Of a stretch of 64,000 nt of DNA, positions 9,235 to 16,914 are shown one piece after another. The notes below the pieces were generated by a model that saw only the letters and a program-made list of their open reading frames with translations, was not told the origin of the DNA and searched no databases. Numbering within the stretch: the stretch's first letter is position 1; the number at the start of each line of letters is the position of its first letter. The position numbers and the translations under genes are program-made. Source of the DNA: an uncultured Dokdonia sp. (GTDB lineage Bacteria; Bacteroidota; Bacteroidia; Flavobacteriales; Flavobacteriaceae); assembly GCA_947503305.1 (NCBI GenBank), contig CANNDF010000005.1, positions 372,001-436,000 of the forward strand, read 5' to 3'.

Positions 9235-9777
9235 CTAACTTTCTACTTCTTGTAAAAAAGAAGCAATAACCTCACGTATCCCTAGTTGTAACGTGGGGTT
9301 TTTTATGGTTTTATTTTCCGTATCAAAATTATCATAAAAAGAGGGAAAGCTAAAACTCTCTACAACAAGTCCTCCATATCTTGGAAAAGAGTTCTTTGCA
9401 TACTCCAATGCACTACTTGCGCCACGAGCACCAGGAGAAGTACTCATTAAAAGAATCTTTTTCCCATCCAGAAAATTACGATCTGCTCTTGAAAGCCAGT
9501 CTAAAATATTTTTAAAATAAGCAGATAATGCACCATTATGCTCGTTTACAGAAATAATCAAAGCGTCAGCTTTAGACAATTCGTTTTTAAACAATTGAAC
9601 ATCTATAGGAATCCCACTTGAATTTTCTGTATCTATATTATACATAGGGATATCATAATCCGTAAGCTGTATGATTTTTGTAGTTGCGGTCTTTATCTCT
9701 TGTGCAACATAGTCTATAAGTTGTGCATTAATAGAAACGATACTATTACTCCCGGCAAAAGCAATGATTTTTTTCAT
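9235..9777 (-). CDS. NADPH-dependent FMN reductase family protein
   Basis: A 180-aa flavodoxin-like protein. The N-terminal FAGSNSIVSIN segment matches the FMN phosphate-binding loop (GSxRxxSxN type), and the middle ALIISVNEHNGALSAYFKN and LLMSTSPGARGA match the flavin ring and C-terminal loops of the NADPH_FMN_red (azoreductase/chromate reductase) family. It probably uses NAD(P)H to reduce FMN or quinones in the cytoplasm. It converges with the GH13 gene, with only 5 nt between the stop codons, and no terminator is visible between them. Confidence 0.83.
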   Translation of the reverse strand: MKKIIAFAGSNSIVSINAQLIDYVAQEIKTATTKIIQLTDYDIPMYNIDTENSSGIPIDVQLFKNELSKADALIISVNEHNGALSAYFKNILDWLSRADRNFLDGKKILLMSTSPGARGASSALEYAKNSFPRYGGLVVESFSFPSFYDNFDTENKTIKNPTLQLGIREVIASFLQEVES

Positions 9778-9851
9778 AGATTATTTTTTTGTTTTTCAAA
9801 GATACTACGATCTTGGTAATTCTTATATAACCTCATAGATAGAATTATTGA

Positions 9852-9920
9852 CCAAATAATTCTTAAATGTTCCAAATAATAATTCGGGATTTATATCTTC
9901 TTATTTACGTAAGTTATTTG
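9852..9920 (+). promoter_or_regulatory. Direct-repeat regulatory element 1 with -7-like box
   Basis: Two direct half-sites, CCAAATAATTCTT (9852-9864) and CCAAATAATAATT (9872-9884), 20 bp apart. The box GTTATTTG (9913-9920) starts 29 nt after the end of the second half-site; it keeps the TTTG of TAnnTTTG. Elements of the same design and spacing occur at 16815 and 19432. No -33 TTG lies at the usual distance, as expected for an activator-dependent promoter. The start codon follows 33 nt later. Confidence 0.6.
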
Positions 9921-9953
9921 TGTCAAATAAAATTTCATTAACAATTTGACATT

Positions 9954-12900
9954 ATGAAAAAAAGAATTCTAACGATATCAATATATATGTTATCTATCGT
10001 TTGTTCCTTTGCTCAAGTAGGTATCGGTACTACAAACCCGGAATCTACCTTTGATGTAAGAGGATTTAATCATGAAGGAGCTGTCACTGCAACAGATGGT
10101 ATTCTAGTTCCAAGAGTAAATGATTTAACTACTGATGGGAGTATTAATGGTCAACTAATATATCTTATCACAGATGCAGGAGATTTTACGCAAGGATTTC
10201 ATTATTGGGATGGCACAGAATGGATAGGCATCTCTGGTGGGGATTCTAAAGCATGGGACTTGTTAGGAAATGCAGGGACTGTAAATGGTGTCAATTTTTT
10301 AGGAACTACAGATGCTCAAGATCTCGATATCCGTACAAATAACATTATACGACATCGTTTTACTCAAAAAGGGCAGTTTGAATTTGAAGGTTCTTCTGTA
10401 TTTATAGGAAAACAAGCAGGTGATAATCAAGCTAGCATAGTCAATGGCCAAAATGTCTTTATTGGAGAACAAAGTGGTTTTGAAACCGACGGATCACAAA
10501 ACACGTTTATAGGTTACAGAAGTGGAAGAAACACAAATTCTGGCAGTAATAATACTTTTTTTGGTTTTGAGAGTGGCTTGTCCAATTCTTCTGCATCAAA
10601 TAATTTATTTATAGGTTATAAAGCGGGTCACGGCGGCGGCGGATCAAATGGTGAGAATCACTTTGTAGGATATGAGAGTGGTTTTAGTAGTGGCCTTGGT
10701 AATTTTAATCATTTTTCAGGATTTCAAAGTGGACGTAATAACTCTAATGGCAGTAGTAATCATTTTTCTGGATATCAGTCTGGTTTAAATAATAATGGCT
10801 CAAACAATGTATTCATAGGCTTCAAAAGTGGCTTAAGTAACTCAAATGGTGCCAATAATACCTTCATAGGCAATAGTAGCGGTCTTAATAATATCAGCGG
10901 AGATGGCAATTTATTTATTGGTAATTCTGCAGGTCAGTCTAACACAAATGGTGATGAGAACCATTTTGTAGGAATATTTAGTGGACAAAACAATGCAGGA
11001 CAACGTAATCATTTTTCAGGATTTTCCTCGGGAAGAAATAATCAAGGTGATTTTAACCAGTTTATGGGATATAGATCTGGAGAAGACAATACTACTGGAG
11101 ATGATAATCTTTTTATAGGTTTTGAAGCTGGGAATAGTAATACGACAGGGAGCAATAATGTATATATAGGCAGAGAAGCTGGAAAGAATGCAGTAACTTC
11201 TGGTAGCTTCTTTATAGGATTCCGGGCTGGAAGATCGAATACAGATGGGAGTAATAATTATTTTACTGGTACTAGTGCAGGGCGTGACAACCTTAGAGGT
11301 TCTAACAATCATTTTTCGGGTAATCAAGCTGGGGTTAGTAATACTTCCGGAAATACAAATCAATTCATAGGAAGACAAGCGGGTACCTCAAATACTACTG
11401 GAGGTCAAAATTATTTTTCGGGATATCAAAGTGGATTTAGAAACTCTACTGCTTCAAACAATACTTTTATAGGGTATCGAAGTGGGCTAGATAATACTAC
11501 AGGTAATAGGAATCTTTTTATAGGGTACAATGCAGGAAGAGAAAATACAACCAGTAGTCAAAATCATTTTGTTGGATATGCCAGTGGTTTAAACAATTCA
11601 ACGGGTTCTTTTAATCACTTTAGTGGATACGAAACTGGTTTAAGGAATACGACGGGTGCTAACAATACATTTGTAGGTTATGAAAGCGGCCACGAAAACA
11701 GTACTGCCTCACAAAATCATTTTATAGGTTTTCAAAGTGGACACAATACCACTACAGGAGTAAATAATTACTTTGCTGGATATCATGCAGGTCATGTGAA
11801 TGTAACTGGAGAAAATAATCATTTCTCAGGATATGAAGCGGGATTAAATGCTACAGTATCTAACAATACGTTTATAGGATATAAAGCGGGACGTGCAACT
11901 ACTACAGGAACAGAAAATCATTTTTCAGGGCATGAAGCCGGATTAAGCAATACATCAGGAACTAAGAATGTATATATAGGTTTTCAGGCAGGAAGAAGTA
12001 ATAGAGGTAGTAATAATCATTTTGTAGGGTATCAAAGTGGTATGAATACTGTATTAGGAGGATCTCTCAATCATTTTTCCGGATATCAGAGTGGCTTAAG
12101 CAACACGAGTGGAGATCACAATTATTTCTCAGGATATCAGGCCGGTTTTAGTAACACTTCGGGAAGTAGAAATACATATATTGGTTTTGAAAGTGGGCGT
12201 AATTCGACGACTGCAAACAATAACCTCTTTTTAGGATATCGCAGTGGAAAATCAAATATAACAGGAACCAGAAACATGTTTATAGGAGGAATAAGCGGAA
12301 CTGCAAATACAACTGGATCTAATAATCTCATGCTAGGTTTTGGCAGTGGACTTTCCAATACTACTGGCTCATCAAATACATTTATAGGAGATGAAGCTGG
12401 AAGATCAAATATAGGAGGAATAAACAATCACTTTACTGGATATAATAGTGGAGTTAGAAATATTTCAGGGAATAATAACCATTTTTCGGGATACCGAGCT
12501 GGCTATAATAATAGTAATGGAGAAAATAATGTCTTTATTGGTCATAGAGCTGGGCATAATAACTCTTCTGGTAGTGGAAACTTGTACATTGGACATAGAG
12601 CTGGATCTGGACAAACAACTCAAAGCAACGAACTGTTCATTGAAAATTCCGATACTTCAACACCATTAATAGGTGGTAATTTTACTACTGACAAAGTAGG
12701 TATTAATACAGCTATAATAAATCTAACACATACATTAACTGTAACTGGTGATGTACGTGCAACGGCAGGATTCTCTACACCTACAAATACATATCCTGAT
12801 TATGTTTTTGAAGATTATTTTCAAGGAAACTCTCTATTAAATGAGTCTTATGACTTTATGCCTTTGGAAGAAACTATTGCATTTGTATATGAAAATGGAC

Positions 12901-13139
12901 ATCTCCCTAATGTACCTTCTTACGATGATATTCAAGCAAATGGCATGAATATCGATTTAGGTAAAACTAGCATTATTAACCTTGAAAAAATAGAAGAGCA
13001 GTTTATCTATATTACAGAGCTTCACAAAAAGATTGAGAAATTGGAATCACAAAATGAAAATGCGATTTCTCAGAATACTAAAATGCTATCACTCATTGAT
13101 GCATTAACAAAAAGAATTGAATTACTTGAAAAAGAATAA
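9954..13139 (+). CDS. Secreted repeat protein, about 44 NxFxGYxSG repeats, coiled-coil C-terminus
   Basis: A signal peptide (to SFAQ, about residue 21) is followed by QVGIGTTNPESTFDVRG, a common start of Bacteroidota fibre-like surface proteins, and a trimeric-fibre-like head region. From about residue 148 to 892 there are about 44 consecutive 16-17 aa repeats with consensus N-x-F-x-G-[YF]-x-[SA]-G-x-x-N-x-[TS]-G-x-x. Two types mix: NTFIGY/NLFIGF and NHFSGY. The repeat geometry suggests a beta-helical or trimeric YadA-head-like rod; that is inference. The C-terminus holds a conserved Bacteroidota domain (YPDYVFEDYF, then HLPNVPS) ending in a coiled coil (about 1010-1061). No T9SS sorting tail is evident. 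It may be an adhesin or fibre. Regulatory element 1 lies upstream and a strong terminator follows. Confidence 0.8.
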   Translation: MKKRILTISIYMLSIVCSFAQVGIGTTNPESTFDVRGFNHEGAVTATDGILVPRVNDLTTDGSINGQLIYLITDAGDFTQGFHYWDGTEWIGISGGDSKAWDLLGNAGTVNGVNFLGTTDAQDLDIRTNNIIRHRFTQKGQFEFEGSSVFIGKQAGDNQASIVNGQNVFIGEQSGFETDGSQNTFIGYRSGRNTNSGSNNTFFGFESGLSNSSASNNLFIGYKAGHGGGGSNGENHFVGYESGFSSGLGNFNHFSGFQSGRNNSNGSSNHFSGYQSGLNNNGSNNVFIGFKSGLSNSNGANNTFIGNSSGLNNISGDGNLFIGNSAGQSNTNGDENHFVGIFSGQNNAGQRNHFSGFSSGRNNQGDFNQFMGYRSGEDNTTGDDNLFIGFEAGNSNTTGSNNVYIGREAGKNAVTSGSFFIGFRAGRSNTDGSNNYFTGTSAGRDNLRGSNNHFSGNQAGVSNTSGNTNQFIGRQAGTSNTTGGQNYFSGYQSGFRNSTASNNTFIGYRSGLDNTTGNRNLFIGYNAGRENTTSSQNHFVGYASGLNNSTGSFNHFSGYETGLRNTTGANNTFVGYESGHENSTASQNHFIGFQSGHNTTTGVNNYFAGYHAGHVNVTGENNHFSGYEAGLNATVSNNTFIGYKAGRATTTGTENHFSGHEAGLSNTSGTKNVYIGFQAGRSNRGSNNHFVGYQSGMNTVLGGSLNHFSGYQSGLSNTSGDHNYFSGYQAGFSNTSGSRNTYIGFESGRNSTTANNNLFLGYRSGKSNITGTRNMFIGGISGTANTTGSNNLMLGFGSGLSNTTGSSNTFIGDEAGRSNIGGINNHFTGYNSGVRNISGNNNHFSGYRAGYNNSNGENNVFIGHRAGHNNSSGSGNLYIGHRAGSGQTTQSNELFIENSDTSTPLIGGNFTTDKVGINTAIINLTHTLTVTGDVRATAGFSTPTNTYPDYVFEDYFQGNSLLNESYDFMPLEETIAFVYENGHLPNVPSYDDIQANGMNIDLGKTSIINLEKIEEQFIYITELHKKIEKLESQNENAISQNTKMLSLIDALTKRIELLEKE
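10395..12629 (+). repeat. Array of about 44 coding tandem repeats (about 51 nt each)
   Basis: The 48-54 nt units encode the NxFxGYxSG repeats. Nucleotide identity between neighbours is moderate while the protein pattern (G, Y/F, G, N) is strict, so the array is old and under selection rather than recently expanded. Confidence 0.9.
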
Positions 13140-13217
13140 AATACCCCAAATTATTATATTTGATTGAATATATATTACCATTATCGAACATTACTTATTA
13201 GTACTAGGTAAATGTTT

Positions 13218-13255
13218 AAACTAAAGGGAACAAAATTGTTCCCTTTAGTTTTTTT
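13218..13255 (+). terminator. Strong intrinsic terminator after repeat-protein gene
   Basis: A perfect 15-bp stem, AAACTAAAGGGAACA paired with its complement, with a 4-nt loop (AAAT) and followed by seven T. Confidence 0.92.
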
Positions 13256-13685
13256 ATATAACTACAGTTTGCATCTTCTTTTAATATGCAATTTCTTAGG
13301 TTTTAAATTGCTTACTCTTAGTAGTCACAAATTATTACCTGTTGATTTCTATTTACTCAAATCAAAATATACATTGTGTTATATGAATGTGTATGCTTTT
13401 ACTAAAGTGGCCTACCTGAATGTATATTTTTTAATTTACCTCACTAATAAGAGCTTTTACAGATCACACAATTATGACAAAAAACATCGTTAAAAAACAC
13501 TTTTTTATCGATTAAATGCAATTTTTATTGAAATAACCTACACTAATTATTATTTTTTATATATATTTCAAGGCTAAATTAATCGGTTAATTTCTGTACT
13601 CATTATAAGAAATGTAATTACGATTTAAACTTTAAGTCACTATAAGGTTAAAACATCCGGCTATAAAACAGGTATACCAATTGTA
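13256..13685. other. AT-rich intergenic region, no gene seen
   Basis: This 430-nt stretch lies between the repeat-protein terminator and the histidine kinase gene. It is very AT-rich with no clear hairpins. No copy of the CCAAATAATT element is present, and I see no convincing TTG-N19-TAnnTTTG promoter, although the kinase promoter must lie here. Confidence 0.5.
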
Positions 13686-15818
13686 ATGAATATGTATAAA
13701 GCTATAATATTGCTTATTTTATTTCTGACTTTTAATAGTGCATCATCTCAAATAACAGAAGATAAACTAAGTGCTATTATAGATGAAGGTGTATCACTCA
13801 TCCAATTAAGTAATTCGGAAAGGCTTAAAGAAATAAATATAGAATTAGATACTCATTGGAATACTTCAGAACATTACGCAACTGATAGTTTAAAAGCCAA
13901 ATATTATAAATACAAAGGTGGGCTTGCTATACGGAGATGGCAAGCTCATAAAGCAATAGAATATTATAATAAAGTAATCTTGTACTCGACTTCTGATCAA
14001 GATATGTTTAGACATTATCTGGGAATAGGTGTCGCCTATCAAATATTAAATCAATATGATAAAGCAGAAAAATATTTATTAAAATCTCTAGATTATGCTA
14101 TAGCTACAGGAATTACAAATAGTAAAGCAATGAGTTTATCAGATCTGGCAAACTTATATCGAGAAGTAGGGAACTCTAATTTAGAGCTTAAATACATTGA
14201 TTTATGTTTATTATTAGATCGCAATGATAAGAATTGTGAATTATTAAAAGCAAACTATGATATCAAACATGAAAATTTTAACCAAGGATTAAAAGCATTA
14301 TGGGAAATAGTAATCTTAGATCCAGAATTTCAAGATATATCTACCATATATGCATTAATGACATTAATAGATAATTATATAAAAGCATCAGGAATTGATA
14401 AAGCAGAAGAACTCATTAATGCAATATTAAAAAATAAAAATCAGCTCCATAATGGAGCGATCTCTTTTTTTAGGATGTATCAAGGCCGAATTTATAAAAA
14501 AAGAGGAATGCTTTCAAAAGCTGAAGATACTTTTATTAGTGCCTTATCAATTAATCAAAAAGAGACTTTTCAGAATAAGATATGGTTAGAAATATATCTA
14601 TTAGAAAAAGATAGAAAAAATAATACAACTATAGTATCCTCAGAAACTACTTATGTAATGCCCGAAGTTGTTATTAATGGATCTACAGGAAAATTTATAA
14701 AACTCGTCTCTACTATTCGACAAAGTACTAAATCGACTGACTTAAAAAAGCATATAAAAGAAAATGAATTTATATTTCAAAAAGCACCTAAAAAACAAAT
14801 ATATATTTATAATGAAATTAAAAAGACTGCACGTAAAATAAAGGATTACAACACTTATTTCCTATACAGGAACAAACATGATTCTTTGATAAATACAGAA
14901 ACAATAAAACAACAAAATTTAACAAATCAATTCTTCAATGCGCAATTAGATTTTTATGAAAATCAAATACTAAATAGAGAAAACATACTCAACAAAACTG
15001 AATCTGCATTTCAAAAAGAAAAAGAAACAAATCAAACATATGTTATATATTTAATAAGTGCCATATTCGGTTTTCTTTTAATATTAATGCTGTTAATTCA
15101 GACAACATTACGCAAGAGAAAGAACCAGAAATTACTTTTAAAAATCGAAGAAAAAAATAAAGAACTTGAAAAGTATACAAAAGAATATGAAACAATGCTT
15201 CTTATATTAAGTCATCATGTAAAAAAGCCTATAAATCAATTATATTATAGTTTTAACAACCTCAAGAATACTTTGAACAATGACGCAAATAAAAAAAGAG
15301 ATTTTTTAATCAATACAATATCTGACAGCACTTCTGAGCTTTCAAACAGGATATCTATTGTATTGACTTTGTTAAAGTATAGAATGAGTAATACAGAACA
15401 TATAACACATAAAAATCTCAATCTAAACGAACTTATTCATGAAAGAGTTTCAAACTTTGAGAATCTGGATTTCCAATTAAAATTTGATAATAAAAAAGAA
15501 TCACATATCAGAATGAATAAAGAATCTCTATCCATCATCATAGATAATGCGTTAGAAAATGTAAAGAAATACAACGAAATAGGTTCGCAACCAAAAATAA
15601 TTATTTCCCATCAAAATGATAGGATAGATTTAGAAATAAAAAATAAAACAAAAGTTAACATGGATCCCAAAATTAATTCTAGAGATAGTTTTGGATTAGG
15701 CCAAAAGATCATTGAGAGACTTTGCGAAGAATTAGAAATAAAAGTTGACGTTTTTCAAACACAAGATTGGTATTCTCTGCTCTTCACTTTTAAACAGGTA
15801 ACTACTACAATTCCATAA
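13686..15818 (+). CDS. TPR sensor histidine kinase
   Basis: Membrane sensor kinase of 710 aa. Order: signal peptide (to SASSQ, about residue 22), a periplasmic helical region of TPR-like repeats (about 40-300), one transmembrane segment (about 452-472), a coiled-coil linker, then a dimerisation/phosphoacceptor helix with SHHVKKPIN around H510 and an ATPase domain with the N-box IIDNALENVKKY (about 620) and G-box SFGLGQKI near the C-terminus. In the H-box the residue after the catalytic His is His instead of the usual Glu/Asp, and the G1 box (DxGxG) is replaced by IEIKNKTKVN, so activity may be atypical. The gene faces the LytTR regulator tail to tail with 25 nt between, so they are probably partners although not co-transcribed. 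Confidence 0.82.
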   Translation: MNMYKAIILLILFLTFNSASSQITEDKLSAIIDEGVSLIQLSNSERLKEINIELDTHWNTSEHYATDSLKAKYYKYKGGLAIRRWQAHKAIEYYNKVILYSTSDQDMFRHYLGIGVAYQILNQYDKAEKYLLKSLDYAIATGITNSKAMSLSDLANLYREVGNSNLELKYIDLCLLLDRNDKNCELLKANYDIKHENFNQGLKALWEIVILDPEFQDISTIYALMTLIDNYIKASGIDKAEELINAILKNKNQLHNGAISFFRMYQGRIYKKRGMLSKAEDTFISALSINQKETFQNKIWLEIYLLEKDRKNNTTIVSSETTYVMPEVVINGSTGKFIKLVSTIRQSTKSTDLKKHIKENEFIFQKAPKKQIYIYNEIKKTARKIKDYNTYFLYRNKHDSLINTETIKQQNLTNQFFNAQLDFYENQILNRENILNKTESAFQKEKETNQTYVIYLISAIFGFLLILMLLIQTTLRKRKNQKLLLKIEEKNKELEKYTKEYETMLLILSHHVKKPINQLYYSFNNLKNTLNNDANKKRDFLINTISDSTSELSNRISIVLTLLKYRMSNTEHITHKNLNLNELIHERVSNFENLDFQLKFDNKKESHIRMNKESLSIIIDNALENVKKYNEIGSQPKIIISHQNDRIDLEIKNKTKVNMDPKINSRDSFGLGQKIIERLCEELEIKVDVFQTQDWYSLLFTFKQVTTTIP

Positions 15819-15843
15819 GTATTATCTATTATTATCCTCACTT

Positions 15844-16584
15844 TTATTCCATGATTCTAGCTACAAACTCACTCTTTTTTGATCTAGAAACATTTAAATG
15901 TTTACCATTAGACATTATAGCCTGTGGTAGCTTAGTCATAATTACCTTAGATATATGATTTATATTAATAAGATATGATTGATGAATTCTTAAGAAACTT
16001 GAATTATCTCTCAATTTATCTGCATAAAATTTAAGAGGCTTAGATATTACAATAGATTTTTTGTCACGAATATGTACAGTACAATAGTTTTCATCTGCTT
16101 CAAAGAACAATATATCATCAACATCTGTAAACTCTAAAAAACCACTATGATGAAAAGCCATTCTTTCTTTACCCAGTTTCATATTGAGTAAAGGAACTAA
16201 AATTTTTATTTGACTTTTATCCATCCAAAATTCATAAAAATCATCTAAGGTAGCCCTAAGCGTATCCATGCTTATAGGTTTTGTAAGATAATCATAAGCT
16301 TTTACTTTAAATGCTTCTAAGGCAAAGTCTTCATAGGAGGTTACAAAAATTGTATAAAAATCCTTATAGCTTGTTTTCTCTAACATAGAAAATGCAGATT
16401 CTGCTCCCAATTCTATATCTGAGAGAAGAAGATCAGGCTCTAAAACATCAATTTTTGATACTGCATCATCTACATCTTGAGCAGAACCACAAAACTCTAC
16501 AATAGGTATTTTTTGAAGAGCATTTTCCATCCAATCTAATATTATCAAATCATCCTCTATAACAAAACACTTAATCTTTTTCAT
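15844..16584 (-). CDS. LytTR family response regulator
   Basis: Receiver domain (residues 1-120) with acidic pocket E10-D11-D12, phosphoacceptor D56 (LLLSDIELG) and K102 (YLTKPIS), followed by a LytTR DNA-binding domain (about 145-246) with LFFEADENYCTVHI, LRIHQSYLININHI and NVSRSKKSEF. LytTR regulators usually bind two direct half-sites about two helical turns apart, which is the design of the elements at 9852, 16815 and 19432 around this gene. The partner kinase is the convergent gene at 13686-15818. An 8-bp inverted repeat (TTCCCTTA ... TAAGGGAA, 16620-16649) lies in its leader. Confidence 0.93.
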   Translation of the reverse strand: MKKIKCFVIEDDLIILDWMENALQKIPIVEFCGSAQDVDDAVSKIDVLEPDLLLSDIELGAESAFSMLEKTSYKDFYTIFVTSYEDFALEAFKVKAYDYLTKPISMDTLRATLDDFYEFWMDKSQIKILVPLLNMKLGKERMAFHHSGFLEFTDVDDILFFEADENYCTVHIRDKKSIVISKPLKFYADKLRDNSSFLRIHQSYLININHISKVIMTKLPQAIMSNGKHLNVSRSKKSEFVARIME

Positions 16585-16814
16585 AAAAACATATTACGTT
16601 TATACTTCAACATGGACTGTTCCCTTATTTCTGAAACGAATTAAGGGAATAGATTTATAGTCTTTATGATGGTTGAGACAACTAGATTGAATATTAAAAG
16701 AGCGAGTTATTAACTCCTTCATAAACAAATAATATACCTCAAAGTTAAGTAATTATTTTACTACACATTCTATATTCTTAAAATATTCTTTTGATAGATA
16801 TAGCGTGTATTATC
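16585..16814. other. Divergent intergenic region with inverted repeat
   Basis: Region between the regulator start and element 2. The only structure seen is an inverted repeat at 16620-16627 and 16642-16649 (8-bp arms, 14-nt loop), 36 nt upstream of the regulator start; it could be a leader hairpin or an operator. The rest is AT-rich with no ORF. Confidence 0.45.
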
Positions 16815-16884
16815 CCAAATAATTATTCATATGTTCCATTTAATAATTATCACATTTATATATAATACATCCATTTTAGTTTTG
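16815..16884 (+). promoter_or_regulatory. Direct-repeat regulatory element 2 with -7 box
   Basis: Half-sites CCAAATAATTATT (16815-16827) and CCATTTAATAATT (16836-16848), 21 bp apart. A full -7 consensus TAGTTTTG (16877-16884) begins 29 nt after the second half-site. The start codon chosen for the gene (16915) is 30 nt further on. This is the clearest of the three elements. Confidence 0.68.
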
Positions 16885-16914
16885 TTCCAATAAATTGAAT
16901 TCTTTGAAATGGTT

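Noticed and set aside
10395-12629. Possible CRISPR-like array
   Set aside because: The regularity is in the protein (16-17 aa units); the DNA units are diverged and there is no constant repeat with unique spacers.
13212-13493. 93-aa plus-strand ORF after the repeat-protein gene
   Set aside because: It runs through the strong terminator at 13218-13255 and has the random hydrophobic composition of AT-rich DNA; no family resemblance.
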